Part shown: piece after piece, positions 27,109-37,325 of the stretch
How the letters are laid out: the number at the start of each line of letters is the position of its first letter
How positions within the stretch are numbered: the first letter of the stretch is position 1
Assembly (NCBI GenBank): GCA_030692685.1
Contig: JAUXZO010000010.1
Coordinates: 94,095 to 158,094 of the forward strand
DNA from: Acidovorax sp.
Lineage (GTDB): Bacteria > Pseudomonadota > Gammaproteobacteria > Burkholderiales > Burkholderiaceae_C
Length of the DNA: 64,000 nt
Reading direction: 5' to 3'
The notes under the pieces: generated by a model
Seen by the model: the letters and a program-made list of their open reading frames with translations, nothing else
What the model was told of the DNA's origin: nothing
Databases searched by the model: none
Made by a program: the position numbers and the translations under genes

Positions 27109-27242
27109 CCGGCCCTGGCCAGGCTTGCGCCGCGCGAGTGGCTTCATACGTTAAGTCGTCTAAGAAAATGACAACTTATTCGTTTGAGTTTTATCAGGAA
27201 AACCCTAGGATGCGAGCCATCTCCCAACGAAAGGTTTTCCCT

Positions 27243-28043
<801 letters not shown>

Positions 28044-28104
28044 TCGGCGCAGCCTGCGTAAGCGGAGCGAATCGGCACGGTCGGCGGAGCGTCCATTACC
28101 CCAT

Positions 28105-28178
28105 CCGTTCGGGCTGAGTTTGTCGAAACCAAGGCGCTCCCTGCGAACAGCCCTTGGACGGGCTCAGGCTGAACGGTC
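28105..28178. repeat. REP-like inverted repeat (CCGTTCGGGCTGAG family)
   Basis: CCGTTCGGGCTGAGTTTGTC at the left end and GGGCTCAGGCTGAACGG at the right end are inverted copies. Two more copies are at 35437-35499 and 59137-59196. The intergenic region 28044-28413 consists mainly of this element, the next repeat and the promoter area of the EAL gene. Confidence 0.8.
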
Positions 28179-28202
28179 GATCAAAGACCGTAGATATTGC
28201 AG

Positions 28203-28258
28203 TCAAATTGGCACCTGGCGCTTATCCAGCAAGCGCTAGGTGCTAGCGTATTGATATC
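28203..28258. repeat. Dispersed palindromic repeat, inverted and diverged copy
   Basis: TGGCGCTTATCC, AGCAAGCGCTAGGTGCTAGCG and TTGATA (split here) correspond to the reverse complement of the family consensus. Confidence 0.65.
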
Positions 28259-28413
28259 TGCTGCACACGCGCCTGCCAATGCGCTGTGGGTGCACCGGGC
28301 CAAGCGTGTGCAGAATTAACCCACGCGAATGGTTGGAGTTTCTGCAAACTGCGCTTGCACCCACAATGGGGGTGAACGTCCAGTAACAAATCCCCGCCTG
28401 CGACACCCCGCCC

Positions 28414-30759
28414 ATGCCCCCCGCAGAACGCATATTCATCGCCGTCTGCATCTTTGCCTGCGCGCTGCTCTACGTCATGTCGCCATGGGCGCAAGACACC
28501 GGGGTGCAGCTTTTTCTGGACAACGCCTCCTGGACGTTGTCCATCAGCTTGGCGGCTTTTTTGGCGTGGCGTGGCCGCGTACAAGTGCCACCCGCCGAGC
28601 GTGGCTTGCACACCGGTTTGTTCACCGGCGCGTTGCTGATAGCCTTGGGGCAGATGGTGTGGAACCTGCAGGTAGCGTTGGACTGGAACCCTTTCCCCGC
28701 ACCCGCCGACCTGCTTTTTCTGGCCGCGGGCCCGTTGTGGGCGTTTACCGTCATCCGTGCTGCTTTTGCCAGGTTGCCGCGCGACCGAACCTACCCCGCG
28801 GCGCTGGACTTTGGCGGGGCGGTGCTGGCGCTGGTGGCATTTACGCTCGTGATCTACCTGCCCTCGGGCGAGGTGCAGTCGCTGGCGGTGGGGGCCTTGC
28901 TGGTGTTGTACCCGGCGGGGTTTTTGACGGCGGCAGGTGTGACGGCCCTCGCGATTCCTACGGTGGGCGTGCGCATCACGCGCTCGCATGTGCTGGTGCT
29001 TCTGGGCATGTTTGGTTATGGCCTGAGCTGGATGCACTGGAACCTGCTGGTCATCAACAACACCGCCGTGCCCGGCAGCTGGTTCAACGCCACGTTCAGC
29101 CTGGCGGCGCTGGCTCTGGGCTGGGGCGCACGGTGGTTGCGTTTTGAGGTGTCTGGCGACGCGGCCTACCGCAGCCGGTGTGATCAGGTGATGAACTATG
29201 TGCCGCTGGTGTCGATGACGCTGGCGGCGACCACGCTGGCGCTGCTGTTCACCGCGGGCGATGGTCGCGAAGGCTTGCAGGTGTTGATTTTTGTGTGTTG
29301 CCTGCTGGTGTTGCTGCTGGCAGCGCTGCGCCAGGTCATTGTGGTGGGCCTGCTGCACCGCCTGCGCGCGGCCGAGGCCGCAGTGCTGCGCAACGAGGGG
29401 CAGCTGTACCAGCTGGCGCATTTCGATGCGCTCACGCGTTTGCCCAACCGCCGTTATTTTGAAGATGCGCTGGAGCGCGCTGTGGCCGAAGCATCGCGCC
29501 AGACGCAGTCGCCCGACCACTGCGTGGCCTTGCTGCTCATCGACCTGGACCATTTCAAGAGCGTGAACGAGACCTACGGCCACCGTGTGGGCGATGCGCT
29601 GCTGAGCGAGGCCGCCGCGCGCATCACCATCTTGCTGGCCGGGCAGGGCATGGTGTCGCGCCTGGCCAATGACCAGTTCACCGTGATGCTGCTGCGCCAG
29701 GCGTCGCGCACGCAATTGGCGCAGCTGGCCACGTCGCTGGTGGAGGGGCTGGCCCAGCCGTGGGAGCTGTCGGAGGTGGGCGCGCAATACATGGGCGCCA
29801 GCATTGGCATCAGCCTGTACCCGGACGACGCCGACAGCAGCCTGGAGCTGGTGCGCCACGCGCACTCGGCGCTGCACGCCACCAAAAGCGCGGGGCGGGG
29901 CTCGTACCGCTTCTACATTGAAGAGTTCACGCGGATCACCCGGGGCCGGCTGGAGCTGCGCCGCCGTTTGCACAACGCGCTGCAGGGCGGCGAGTTCACC
30001 CTGGTCTACCAGCCGCAGCTGGACCACCTGCGCCAGACCGTAGGCGCCGAGGCGCTTCTGCGCTGGTCGGTGGACGGCAAGGCCGTGCCGCCCGATGAGT
30101 TCATTCCGCTGGCCGAAGAAAGCGGGCTCATCGTGCCGATAGGCCTGTGGGTGTTTGAGACCGCGTGCCAGCAGCTGGCGCAGTGGCGGGCCGAGGGCTG
30201 GCAGGTGCCTGTGGTGTCGGTCAACGTGTCCACCATCCAGCTGCGCGAGCCAGGCTTTGTACAGACGCTGCTTTCGGTGGCCGAACGCGCCGGTGTGCCG
30301 TCCGCCGCGCTGGTGCTGGAGATCACCGAGTCGCAGCTGCTCGACGAGTCGCTCTACGGCATTGCGCTGGATTTGAAGAATGCGGGGTTTGGCCTGTCCA
30401 TCGATGACTTTGGCACCGGGCATTCATCGCTCATCAAGCTGCGCAGGCTGCCGGTGGGCGAGCTCAAGATCGACAAGGTGTTTGTGCGAGACATCGTGCA
30501 CGACGTGAACGACCGTGAGATCTGCGCCACCGTCAACGCGCTGGCCCGCACCCTGGGCTTGCAAGTGGTGGCCGAAGGGGTCGAGACCGAGGCGCAGTTT
30601 CAGCTGCTGGTCACAATGGGCTGCCAGCGGTTTCAGGGCTGGCTGTTTGCGCCGGCGCTGCCGCCTGCGCGGCTGGCCGAGCGCTGGCTGCAGCGGCACG
30701 ATGCGCAAAATACTGCCTCAGCACTGATCGTTCCTGTCGCGGACCCGGATGTCGCCTGA
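28414..30759 (+). CDS. Multispanning membrane protein with degenerate GGDEF and intact EAL domain
   Basis: A 781-residue protein. About nine to ten membrane helices (residues 7-310) form an unnamed sensor. The GGDEF domain (about 335-500) has DALTRLPNRR but the active site reads ANDQF (near 417-421) instead of GGDEF, so cyclase activity is unlikely. The EAL domain (about 515-765) keeps EALLRW near 546, NVST, EITESQLLDE, DDFGTGHSS, KIDKVFV and VAEGVETEAQF, so it probably hydrolyses c-di-GMP with the GGDEF part as a regulatory module. Its 3' end overlaps the convergent symporter gene by 42 bases. Confidence 0.92.
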   Translation: MPPAERIFIAVCIFACALLYVMSPWAQDTGVQLFLDNASWTLSISLAAFLAWRGRVQVPPAERGLHTGLFTGALLIALGQMVWNLQVALDWNPFPAPADLLFLAAGPLWAFTVIRAAFARLPRDRTYPAALDFGGAVLALVAFTLVIYLPSGEVQSLAVGALLVLYPAGFLTAAGVTALAIPTVGVRITRSHVLVLLGMFGYGLSWMHWNLLVINNTAVPGSWFNATFSLAALALGWGARWLRFEVSGDAAYRSRCDQVMNYVPLVSMTLAATTLALLFTAGDGREGLQVLIFVCCLLVLLLAALRQVIVVGLLHRLRAAEAAVLRNEGQLYQLAHFDALTRLPNRRYFEDALERAVAEASRQTQSPDHCVALLLIDLDHFKSVNETYGHRVGDALLSEAAARITILLAGQGMVSRLANDQFTVMLLRQASRTQLAQLATSLVEGLAQPWELSEVGAQYMGASIGISLYPDDADSSLELVRHAHSALHATKSAGRGSYRFYIEEFTRITRGRLELRRRLHNALQGGEFTLVYQPQLDHLRQTVGAEALLRWSVDGKAVPPDEFIPLAEESGLIVPIGLWVFETACQQLAQWRAEGWQVPVVSVNVSTIQLREPGFVQTLLSVAERAGVPSAALVLEITESQLLDESLYGIALDLKNAGFGLSIDDFGTGHSSLIKLRRLPVGELKIDKVFVRDIVHDVNDREICATVNALARTLGLQVVAEGVETEAQFQLLVTMGCQRFQGWLFAPALPPARLAERWLQRHDAQNTASALIVPVADPDVA

Positions 30760-32220
30760 CGCAAGCCCCGCCTCGTAGCGCCGCAACTCGTCGCGCACCA
30801 CGGGCAGCAGAAAGTACAGGCCCACCACATTGGGCAGCGCCATCGCAAAAATCATGGCGTCTGAAAAGTCGATCACCGGGCCCAGCCCCATGCTGGCCCC
30901 CACCACCACGCAGGTCAGAAACAGCAGCTTGAACACCATGCTCGTCACCACGTGGTCGCCCAGCAAGTAAGCCCAGGCCTGCAGCCCGTAGTACGACCAG
31001 GTGACCATGGTGGAGAACGCGAACAGCACCACGGCCAGCGCCAGCACATACGGAAACCACCACACCGCGCTGGCAAAGGCGGCGGATGTCAGCGCCACGC
31101 CCCGCGCGTCTCCCGCTGCTGCGGTGAGCCCGTCCGCGTTGGCATGGCCGGTAACGATGATGACCAACGCCGTCACTGAGCAGATCACAACCGTGTCGAT
31201 AAACGGCTCCAGTAGCGCGGCGTAGCCCTGGGACACGGGCTGGTCCGTTTGCACCGCTGAATGCGCAATGGCCGCCGAGCCCACCCCCGCCTCGTTGGAG
31301 AACGCTGCACGCTTGAAGCCCTGCACCATGGCGCCCAGCACACCGCCCGCCACACCCTCAGCAGAAAACGCGCCGTGCAGAATTTCCGCCGCTGCCCACG
31401 CCAACTGGTCGGCATGCAGCCCCAGCACCACCAGCCCCGCGCCCACGTAGGTGAAGGCCATGATGGGCACCACTGCCTCGGTCACCCGCGCAATCGAGCG
31501 GATACCGCCCAAAATCACAAGGCCCACCAGCGCTGCCAGCACGAGTCCGAACATCCAGCCCCGGCCTGCCAGCAGGCTGCTCGCGCCGCCGGTCACGCCC
31601 AGCACCTGCTGAAAGCTCTGGTTGGCCTGAAACATGTTGCCCCCGCCCAAGGCGCCGCCCACGCAGCACACCGCAAAAAACACCGCCAGCACCTTGCCCA
31701 GTACGGGGTGCCCGCACTCGGCCAGGCCTTTGGAGAGGTAGCGCATGGGCCCGCCGGAGACAGCACCGGTGACGGGGTCCACGTTGCGGTACTTCACGCC
31801 CAGCGTGACCTCGGTGAACTTGGACGCCATGCCCAGCAGCCCGGCCGCGATCATCCAGAACGTGGCGCCCGCGCCGCCCAGGCTGACCGCCACCGCCACA
31901 CCCGCAATATTGCCCAGCCCCACCGTGCCCGACACGGCGGTGGTCAGCGCCTGAAACGGCGTCACTTCGCCCGCCATGCCGGGGTTGGAATAGCGCCCGC
32001 GCACCACGGCAATCGCATGCCCGAAGCCGCGCAGTTGAATGAAGCGAAAAGCCAGCGTGAACACCAGCGCGGCCACGATGAGCCAACCCACGATGAGCGG
32101 AAACGCGGTGCCGCCCACCGGCACGGCGTAGAAGATGGCGCCCGACACGGCGTCCGCATACGGTGCGATGGCGGCGCTGATGCGCTCGTCCACGCTGAGG
32201 GCCTGGGGCGCAGGCGTCAT
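30718..32220 (-). CDS. Alanine/glycine:cation symporter (AGCS family)
   Basis: A 500-residue permease with about eleven helices that imports alanine or glycine with Na+ or H+. Diagnostic segments are TAVSGTVGLGNIAGVAVAV, GGPMRYLSKGL, ARVTEAVVPIMA and KRAAFSNEAGVGSAAIAH. VTWSYYGLQAWAYLLG is the usual late helix block. Length is normal. It converges with and overlaps the EAL gene. Confidence 0.94.
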   Translation of the reverse strand: MTPAPQALSVDERISAAIAPYADAVSGAIFYAVPVGGTAFPLIVGWLIVAALVFTLAFRFIQLRGFGHAIAVVRGRYSNPGMAGEVTPFQALTTAVSGTVGLGNIAGVAVAVSLGGAGATFWMIAAGLLGMASKFTEVTLGVKYRNVDPVTGAVSGGPMRYLSKGLAECGHPVLGKVLAVFFAVCCVGGALGGGNMFQANQSFQQVLGVTGGASSLLAGRGWMFGLVLAALVGLVILGGIRSIARVTEAVVPIMAFTYVGAGLVVLGLHADQLAWAAAEILHGAFSAEGVAGGVLGAMVQGFKRAAFSNEAGVGSAAIAHSAVQTDQPVSQGYAALLEPFIDTVVICSVTALVIIVTGHANADGLTAAAGDARGVALTSAAFASAVWWFPYVLALAVVLFAFSTMVTWSYYGLQAWAYLLGDHVVTSMVFKLLFLTCVVVGASMGLGPVIDFSDAMIFAMALPNVVGLYFLLPVVRDELRRYEAGLASGDIRVRDRNDQC

Positions 32221-32326
32221 GGCGGGTGTCTCCGGAGATGTTGTTCAGGGCATCATCCCCCACGCCACCGGTAGCCACCGCATCAGCCCCGTGCAGCGGT
32301 AGGGGATGATGCAGTCAGATACTCCT

Positions 32327-32376
32327 GTTTTGATAGCTGGTAGCGATTGATGGATAAGCGCTAGAGGCCATTTTTT
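32327..32376. repeat. Dispersed palindromic repeat, copy between symporter and azoR
   Basis: TTTTGATAGCTGGTAGCG, then ATGGATAAGCGCTAGAGGCC and ATTTT. Same orientation as the copy at 25855. Confidence 0.85.
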
Positions 32377-32393
32377 CATGAAATTTCGCCGCC

Positions 32394-32422
32394 AAAAGCA
32401 AAACCCGGCGCTGGGCCGGGTT
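32394..32422 (-). terminator. Rho-independent terminator downstream of azoR
   Basis: On the minus strand AACCCGGC and GCCGGGTT form an 8-bp stem with a 5-base loop, followed by TTGCTTTT. It lies 60 bases after the azoR stop. Confidence 0.8.
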
Positions 32423-32482
32423 CGTGGGTTCAGAGCGCTGGCGTTCTGACGTGGGCGCTCAAGCGGTCGGTGTGGACCGTCC

Positions 32483-33127
32483 TCAAGCTGTCTGCGACAC
32501 GCTCGCCTGGTGGGCGGCCACGCTGGTGTGGGTGGTGATTTCCAGCTCGGCCGATGCCAGGGCCGCGGCCTTGGCGTCTGGGCCCATGCCCACGCCTTCA
32601 GCGCGCACAAAACGCACGTCGGTGATACCAAAGAAACCCAACACCACCTTCAGGTAGCTCTCCTGGTGTTCCATGGCCTGGCCGCCTTCGCTGGTCGAAT
32701 ACATGCCGCCGCGGCTTGACGCGACGATCACCGTCTTGCCCGCAGCCAGACCCACAGGGCCCTTCTCGGTGTAATTGAAGGTGCGGCCCGTCTGGGCAAT
32801 GCGGTCGATCCAGGCCTTCAATTGGCTGGGGATGGTGAAGTTGTACAGCGGTGCACCAATGACCACCACGTCGGCGGCCAGAAACTGGCTGACCAGCGCT
32901 TCAGAGAGCGCGTTTTCGCGGCGTTCGGCATCGGTGGCGGCGGCCTGGCCGGTGCGAAAGCCCAGCGATTCTGCTGACAGGTGCGACGGGGCTTGTGCGG
33001 CCAGGTCCAGATACTGCACGGTAGTGCCGGGGTGGCTGGCTTGCCAGGCGGCCACGGTGCGGGCCGTCAGTTGGCGGGATACGGATTGTTCGCCAGTGAT
33101 GGCGGAGTCGATGTGAAGCAGTTGCAT
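32483..33127 (-). CDS. azoR: FMN-dependent NADH-azoreductase
   Basis: A 214-residue flavodoxin-fold quinone/azo reductase. [16 protein letters not shown] at the N-terminus is the FMN phosphate loop, [18 protein letters not shown] is the conserved central block and SSRGGMYS the late flavin contact. ATG 33127 gives the standard MQLLHIDSA start. It is divergent from a LysR regulator, a common pairing in which the regulator responds to quinones or electrophiles. Confidence 0.94.
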   Translation of the reverse strand: MQLLHIDSAITGEQSVSRQLTARTVAAWQASHPGTTVQYLDLAAQAPSHLSAESLGFRTGQAAATDAERRENALSEALVSQFLAADVVVIGAPLYNFTIPSQLKAWIDRIAQTGRTFNYTEKGPVGLAAGKTVIVASSRGGMYSTSEGGQAMEHQESYLKVVLGFFGITDVRFVRAEGVGMGPDAKAAALASAELEITTHTSVAAHQASVSQTA

Positions 33128-33242
33128 GAAGATATCCTGAAAGGCCGATGTGGCGATGTGGCGATGTCGCTTTGTGGGTGGTAGCCACACCGTGTGGCCA
33201 TGGAATCAATTGTGGGTATGAATCGAATCATTGATAAGGTAC

Positions 33243-33264
33243 AGAACTTGCGATAGATTGTTCT
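33243..33264. promoter_or_regulatory. Inverted repeat in the azoR-lysR intergenic region
   Basis: AGAAC (33243-33247) and GTTCT (33260-33264) are inverted half-sites separated by 12 bases, a spacing usual for LysR regulators. It lies in the 175-bp gap between two divergent genes. Confidence 0.45.
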
Positions 33265-33302
33265 ACCCATAGGACGATCAAAGTGCATAACACGCTCTAA
33301 CG

Positions 33303-34250
33303 ATGCAAGACCTCAATGACATGCTGTATTTCGCCGAAGTGGTGGAGCGCGGAGGCTTTGCCGCTGCGGGCCGGGCGCTTGGCATTCCCAAATCCCGCCT
33401 GTCCCGGCGGGTGTCGGACCTGGAAACCCAGCTGGGCGTGCGCCTGCTGCAGCGCACCACCCGCAAACTGTCTTTGACGGAAGTGGGCGAGGCCTATTTG
33501 CGCCATTGCCAAGCCATGCGCGAATCGGCGCAGGCGGCGGCCGATACCGTGGCCCAAGTGCAGACCACACCCCGCGGCACCGTGCGGGTGAGCTGCCCCG
33601 TCACCCTGGCCCAGACGGTGGTGGCCGAGCTGATGCCCCGGTTTCTGGCCATGTATCCCGAGGTGCGCATCGACATGTTGGTGAGCAACCGCGCAGTGAA
33701 CCTGGTGGAGGAGGGCATCGACGTGGCCTTGCGCGTGCGCCCGTCGGTGGACGACAGCGGCAGCATGGTCGTCAAGCGGCTGGACCACACCACCCAGATT
33801 CTGGTCGCCAGCCCCGAGCTGCTGATGCGGCAAGGCACCCCCAAAACGCTGGACGACCTGGCCAAGCTCGACAGCATCTCGATGTCTGCCCCGGAGGGGC
33901 GCTCGACCTGGAACCTTATTGGCCCCGGTGGCGTGCAGCAGACGGTGCAACACACCCCGCGGTATGTGGCCGACGACTTGCTCACCCTCAAATACGCCGC
34001 CGTGGCTGGCACGGGCGTGTGCTGGATGCCGGACTACATGTGCCAGGACGAAATGCGCGAGCGCAAGCTGGTGCGCGTCTTGCCCGACTGGGCCCCGGCC
34101 CCGGCCATCGTGCATGCGGTGTTTCCGTCGCGCCGGGGCCTATCGCCTGCGGTGCGGAGGTTTCTGGACTACCTGGGCGAGGCCATGCCCGGGCGCAGCA
34201 GCCTGAGCACGCGGCTTCCGCTGCAGGGCCTGGACGGCGCGGACATTTGA
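33303..34250 (+). CDS. LysR-family transcriptional regulator
   Basis: A 315-residue regulator. The winged helix (1-60) has FAEVVERGGFAAAGRALGI and SRRVSDLETQLGVRLLQRTT. A periplasmic-binding-like effector domain spans about 90-295 (GTVRVSCPVTLAQ, RIDMLVSNRAVNLVEEGIDV). It belongs to the CrgA/AaeR-like branch, and likely controls the divergent azoR. An effector is not predictable. Confidence 0.93.
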   Translation: MQDLNDMLYFAEVVERGGFAAAGRALGIPKSRLSRRVSDLETQLGVRLLQRTTRKLSLTEVGEAYLRHCQAMRESAQAAADTVAQVQTTPRGTVRVSCPVTLAQTVVAELMPRFLAMYPEVRIDMLVSNRAVNLVEEGIDVALRVRPSVDDSGSMVVKRLDHTTQILVASPELLMRQGTPKTLDDLAKLDSISMSAPEGRSTWNLIGPGGVQQTVQHTPRYVADDLLTLKYAAVAGTGVCWMPDYMCQDEMRERKLVRVLPDWAPAPAIVHAVFPSRRGLSPAVRRFLDYLGEAMPGRSSLSTRLPLQGLDGADI

Positions 34251-34464
34251 GTTCGCGTTCTGCCGGTCGCGGTTGTTGCACCTGAATCGCCGCTAGGCCA
34301 AGGCCCCGGTCAAAGACCGCGTGGCACCGTTGGTCAGGGTGTTCCTTTCCGTTTTTGGCCCACAATGCAACCAATTGCAACCACAGGGAGGTGCGACGTG
34401 CGGGGCTGCTGTGCCCTCCGTTGCGCCGTCCAAACTTGCCCCCCTTTCATCGGCTGATCGCGCA

Positions 34465-35346
34465 GTGAGCACCTCCCACCCCACCTCCCACCCCATCGAC
34501 CAGCACATCCGCCAAGCCCGCGTACACCCGTCCGTGGGCGCCATCGTGATTCCGCCTTGTCCTGAGTCACTGCTGCGCTTGCAGGCCATCATGGCCGAGC
34601 CAGAGCTGGATTCGGTGGCGCTGGACCAGCTCGCCTCGTCCGACGTGGCCATGGCTGCGGCGTTGATCCGGTTGGCCAACAGCCCGTTGTATGGGCTGGC
34701 CCAGCCTGTGCAGACGGTGGGCATGGCTCTGACGGTGCTGGGGCTGCAACCTTCGGTGCAGCTGCTGGCGGCCTTTATCACGCGCAACGCGCTGCTGGTG
34801 CGGTCACCGCTGCTGGAGCATTTCTGGGAAAGCTCGCAGCGCCGCGCCATCGCGTGCGAACACATCGGCCACCAGCTCTACAGCCTGGACCCGGGCCTGG
34901 GCTACAGCTTTGGCCTGTTTTGCCACGTCGGCATGCCGGTGCTGGTGAAAGCGGTGCGCGGCTACGCAGGCACCGTAACCGAAGCCCTGGCCCGCAAGGA
35001 CCGCACCTTTACCGAGACCGAAAACGCCAGCCACCGCACCGACCACGCGGTGATGGGCGCCATCGTGGCGCGCACCTGGCACCTGCCGGGCGACGTGGCG
35101 CAGGCCATCTGGCTGCACCACGACTTTGCGAGCCTGGGCGACGAGCGGTTCAACCCCACGGTGCGGCATCTCGTAGCGCTGGGCTTGTTGGCCGAATACC
35201 TGGTCAACCACCACGACAACCTCACCCCGACGCGCGAATGGCTGGAGCATGGCGAGGCGTGCATGCAGTACCTGGATGTGTCGGAGGACGAGCTCAACCA
35301 CTGGATCGATGAACTGCACCCGGCTTTCGAGGCGGTGGGGTTCTGA
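34465..35346 (+). CDS. HDOD domain signalling protein
   Basis: A protein of 293 residues from GTG 34465. The HDOD domain covers most of it: IPPCPESLLRLQAIMAEPEL, DVAMAAALIRLANSPLYG, FWESSQRRAIACE and GYSFGLFCHVGMPVL. HDOD domains resemble HD phosphohydrolases but lack catalysis and serve in signalling, often with c-di-GMP or stress systems. The start is uncertain: the frame is open up to 34321 and GTG 34411 is another option. None has a good ribosome binding site. Confidence 0.85.
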   Translation: MSTSHPTSHPIDQHIRQARVHPSVGAIVIPPCPESLLRLQAIMAEPELDSVALDQLASSDVAMAAALIRLANSPLYGLAQPVQTVGMALTVLGLQPSVQLLAAFITRNALLVRSPLLEHFWESSQRRAIACEHIGHQLYSLDPGLGYSFGLFCHVGMPVLVKAVRGYAGTVTEALARKDRTFTETENASHRTDHAVMGAIVARTWHLPGDVAQAIWLHHDFASLGDERFNPTVRHLVALGLLAEYLVNHHDNLTPTREWLEHGEACMQYLDVSEDELNHWIDELHPAFEAVGF

Positions 35347-35410
35347 AAACTGCAGCCGCTAAAGATATTGATGCGCGACGCCAGCAACGCTGGTTATTGA
35401 GTCGGCATAC

Positions 35411-35434
35411 TTGAACTTGAACTTGAACTTGAAC
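35411..35434. repeat. Hexanucleotide tandem repeat TTGAAC x4
   Basis: Four exact units of TTGAAC directly precede a REP-like element in the gap after the HDOD gene. Such a short array may vary in copy number between strains. Confidence 0.9.
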
Positions 35435-35436
35435 TA

Positions 35437-35499
35437 CCCGTTCGGGCGGAGCTTGTCAAAGCCTCGCGCCGTGTTTCGCCTGCGTTCAGTGTCAACGGT
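35437..35499. repeat. REP-like inverted repeat, diverged copy
   Basis: CCCGTTCGGGCGGAGCTTGT at the left and TTCAGTGTCAACGG at the right correspond to the arms of the better preserved copy at 59137-59196. Confidence 0.65.
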
Positions 35500-35533
35500 T
35501 TCAACGAGATTGAGCCCGATTCAATAACGCCGC

Positions 35534-36670
35534 TCAACGCGCTGCGTCGATAAGGTCGGCAATGGCCCTATAGCCCCACCGTCGGGCGTGCTGCGAGGCG
35601 GTCAGGCCGGCTCCATCAACCAGCATGGTCTGGGCGCCCAGCGCCAGCAGGCTTTGCACGGCCGCAGTATGGCCATTGAGGGCTGCAATCATGAGGGCCG
35701 TCCTGCCGGCGGTGTCACGCGCGTCCACCGGCGCGCCTTGGCCGATGAGGCTTTCCACCTCGCTGGCGTTGCCAGTGCGGGCGGCATCGCGCAATGCGCG
35801 TGGCAGTGACGGGTCGAGCGCCTTCTGGAGCTGCGGTGCGGGTGCTGCAGCGTCGCTGTTTGCCACGCTGCCGCCGGGAAGGCTGCGGGCCACCGAGTGC
35901 GGCGCCTGGGACAGGGGAGGCAGCGTTTTAGAGGCGGACTCGTCCTGCATGGCGGATCGCTCGCGCATTTCAGCGCGGGGTACCGCTGCTGCCGACGGTG
36001 CGGGCGGTGGCGTGGGTGTGGGCGTGGGCGTGGGCGTGGTGGCGCGACGCTCCGCGATGGGCGGCGATGTGGCGAAACCGGATGGCGCAGCAGCTGCGCC
36101 CGGGTGCTGAAGCGATTTAGCCTCAGGCGCTGGGGCTGCCGGTGCGGGCGCGGTGGGTAGCGCTGCTTCGGCGAGCGGACTGGATTTGCCGGGTGCCGCT
36201 GCTGCGGGTTTTTGTGCGACCGCACTGGGCGGTGGGCTGGCCAAGTCGCGGGCGGGGCTCTGCGAACGCTCGGGCGTTGCAGGTGTTGCATGCCCTGGAT
36301 GCCCTGAAGGCCCTGAAGGGGTTGCAGAGGGCTCAGCGGCAGGCGCTGCGGCTGGGGCGGGTGTTTGTGCCCGACGCTGGCCGAATGCGGTGTCTTTTTC
36401 TTCGGGCGTTCCGCGCTCAAACTGCAGCATCAACAAACCTGTCAGTCCCACCAAGGCCACCGTGGCCAAGGCCGATAGTTTCCAGCGCGATTGGTTGGCG
36501 GCAGGCTGGGTTGGGGCGCTTGCAGCGTGCGGTGGCGTGGTGGCAGCTGCCGCAGCCAGCATCTGCGCATGCGCCCGAACGGCGTCGCGCACGTGCGCGC
36601 CGGGGCGGGCGTCTTCCTGCGCGCTGGCTTCGCGGTATCGCCGGACCAGTTCGTCGTCTGGCGCGCTCAT
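35534..36670 (-). CDS. Membrane protein with cytoplasmic helix, Pro/Ala-rich stalk and C-terminal ankyrin repeats (putative anti-sigma factor)
   Basis: A 378-residue protein. A short N-terminal region (1-60, DDELVRRYREASAQ) is followed by one membrane helix (about 64-82). A long Pro/Ala/Ser-rich stalk (about 95-270, including a TP repeat) leads to two or three ankyrin repeats (about 285-375: LRDAARTGNASEVESLI, AGRTALMIAALNGHTAAV). The start overlaps the stop of an ECF sigma gene by four bases (ATGA), the usual layout for an anti-sigma factor. Topology would put the ankyrin repeats in the periplasm. I do not recognise a known anti-sigma domain, so the role is inferred from context. Confidence 0.75.
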   Translation of the reverse strand: MSAPDDELVRRYREASAQEDARPGAHVRDAVRAHAQMLAAAAATTPPHAASAPTQPAANQSRWKLSALATVALVGLTGLLMLQFERGTPEEKDTAFGQRRAQTPAPAAAPAAEPSATPSGPSGHPGHATPATPERSQSPARDLASPPPSAVAQKPAAAAPGKSSPLAEAALPTAPAPAAPAPEAKSLQHPGAAAAPSGFATSPPIAERRATTPTPTPTPTPPPAPSAAAVPRAEMRERSAMQDESASKTLPPLSQAPHSVARSLPGGSVANSDAAAPAPQLQKALDPSLPRALRDAARTGNASEVESLIGQGAPVDARDTAGRTALMIAALNGHTAAVQSLLALGAQTMLVDGAGLTASQHARRWGYRAIADLIDAAR

Positions 36671-37287
36671 GGTGCAAATTCCTTGAGGTGTTGCCGAAGG
36701 CTGGCCCGCGCATAACGCAGGCGGCTCTTGGCGGTTTCAAAATTCACGCCGGTGGCCTCGGCAATCTCCTGCACGCTTAAGTCACCTTCGGCGTGCAGCA
36801 AAAACGCCTCCCGCTGCGCGAGGGGCAGTTGCTCCACGGCGGCAATCAGGGCAGCTGCCTGCTCGCGTGACTGCAACTGCCGCACCGGTCCAAACCCAGA
36901 GTCGGCGGCGAGCGTGTCTGCGAGGCTTAGCTCGTCGCCGTCGCTCGCGTCCAGGCTGGAGTGGTTTTTGGCGGTGCGCCAGTGGTCCACCAGCCGATGG
37001 TGCGCGAGGGTGAAAAGCCAGGTCCGAAATTTGGCTCTGACCTCGTAGCTGGCGGCATTGCGCGCCACTGCAAACCAGACATCCTGCAGCAGGTCGTCCG
37101 CCACCGCCGGCACCTTTACGCTGCGAAACACAAACCGCCAAACCGCCAGCTCGTGCCGACAGTACAGCGTGTCAAAGGCGCCCAGATCGCCCTGGGCAAA
37201 ACGCAGCATCAGCGTCTCGTCGCTGTCGTTAGGGTTGTCTTCGGAAGATGGGGCGGTGGGCACCCGCGCATTATGCGAGGCCCTCAC
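36667..37287 (-). CDS. ECF-type RNA polymerase sigma factor
   Basis: A 206-residue sigma factor. Region 2 spans about 27-95 (LMLRFAQGDLGAFDTLYCRH, VADDLLQDVWFAVARN, FRTWLFTLAHHRLVDHWR). Region 4 spans about 140-195 (LPLAQREAFLLHAEGDLSVQ, EIAEATGVNFETAKSRLRYA). Regions 1.1 and 3 are absent, as in group 4 sigma factors. It sits between a secreted protein and the presumed anti-sigma gene in one transcriptional direction. Its regulon is unknown. Confidence 0.93.
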   Translation of the reverse strand: MRASHNARVPTAPSSEDNPNDSDETLMLRFAQGDLGAFDTLYCRHELAVWRFVFRSVKVPAVADDLLQDVWFAVARNAASYEVRAKFRTWLFTLAHHRLVDHWRTAKNHSSLDASDGDELSLADTLAADSGFGPVRQLQSREQAAALIAAVEQLPLAQREAFLLHAEGDLSVQEIAEATGVNFETAKSRLRYARASLRQHLKEFAP

Positions 37288-37325
37288 TCACCCAGGAGCC
37301 CCATCGCAACTGGCGCCTTCAAGGC

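Noticed and set aside
26529..27242. Plus-strand extension upstream of the metQ start
   Set aside because: It runs through the DUF6817-like gene in another frame. The GTG at 27243 with AAAGG before it fits the signal peptide.
27109..27242. Possible SAM riboswitch before metQ
   Set aside because: No conserved riboswitch core or terminator could be recognised in the 134-base leader.
28243..30423. Minus-strand open frame of 726 codons
   Set aside because: Antisense to the EAL protein gene; composition is Arg/Gln/His-rich low-complexity, typical of GC-rich shadow frames.
35411..35434. TTGAAC array considered as a CRISPR or iteron array
   Set aside because: Units are only six bases with no spacers, and no cas or replication genes are nearby.
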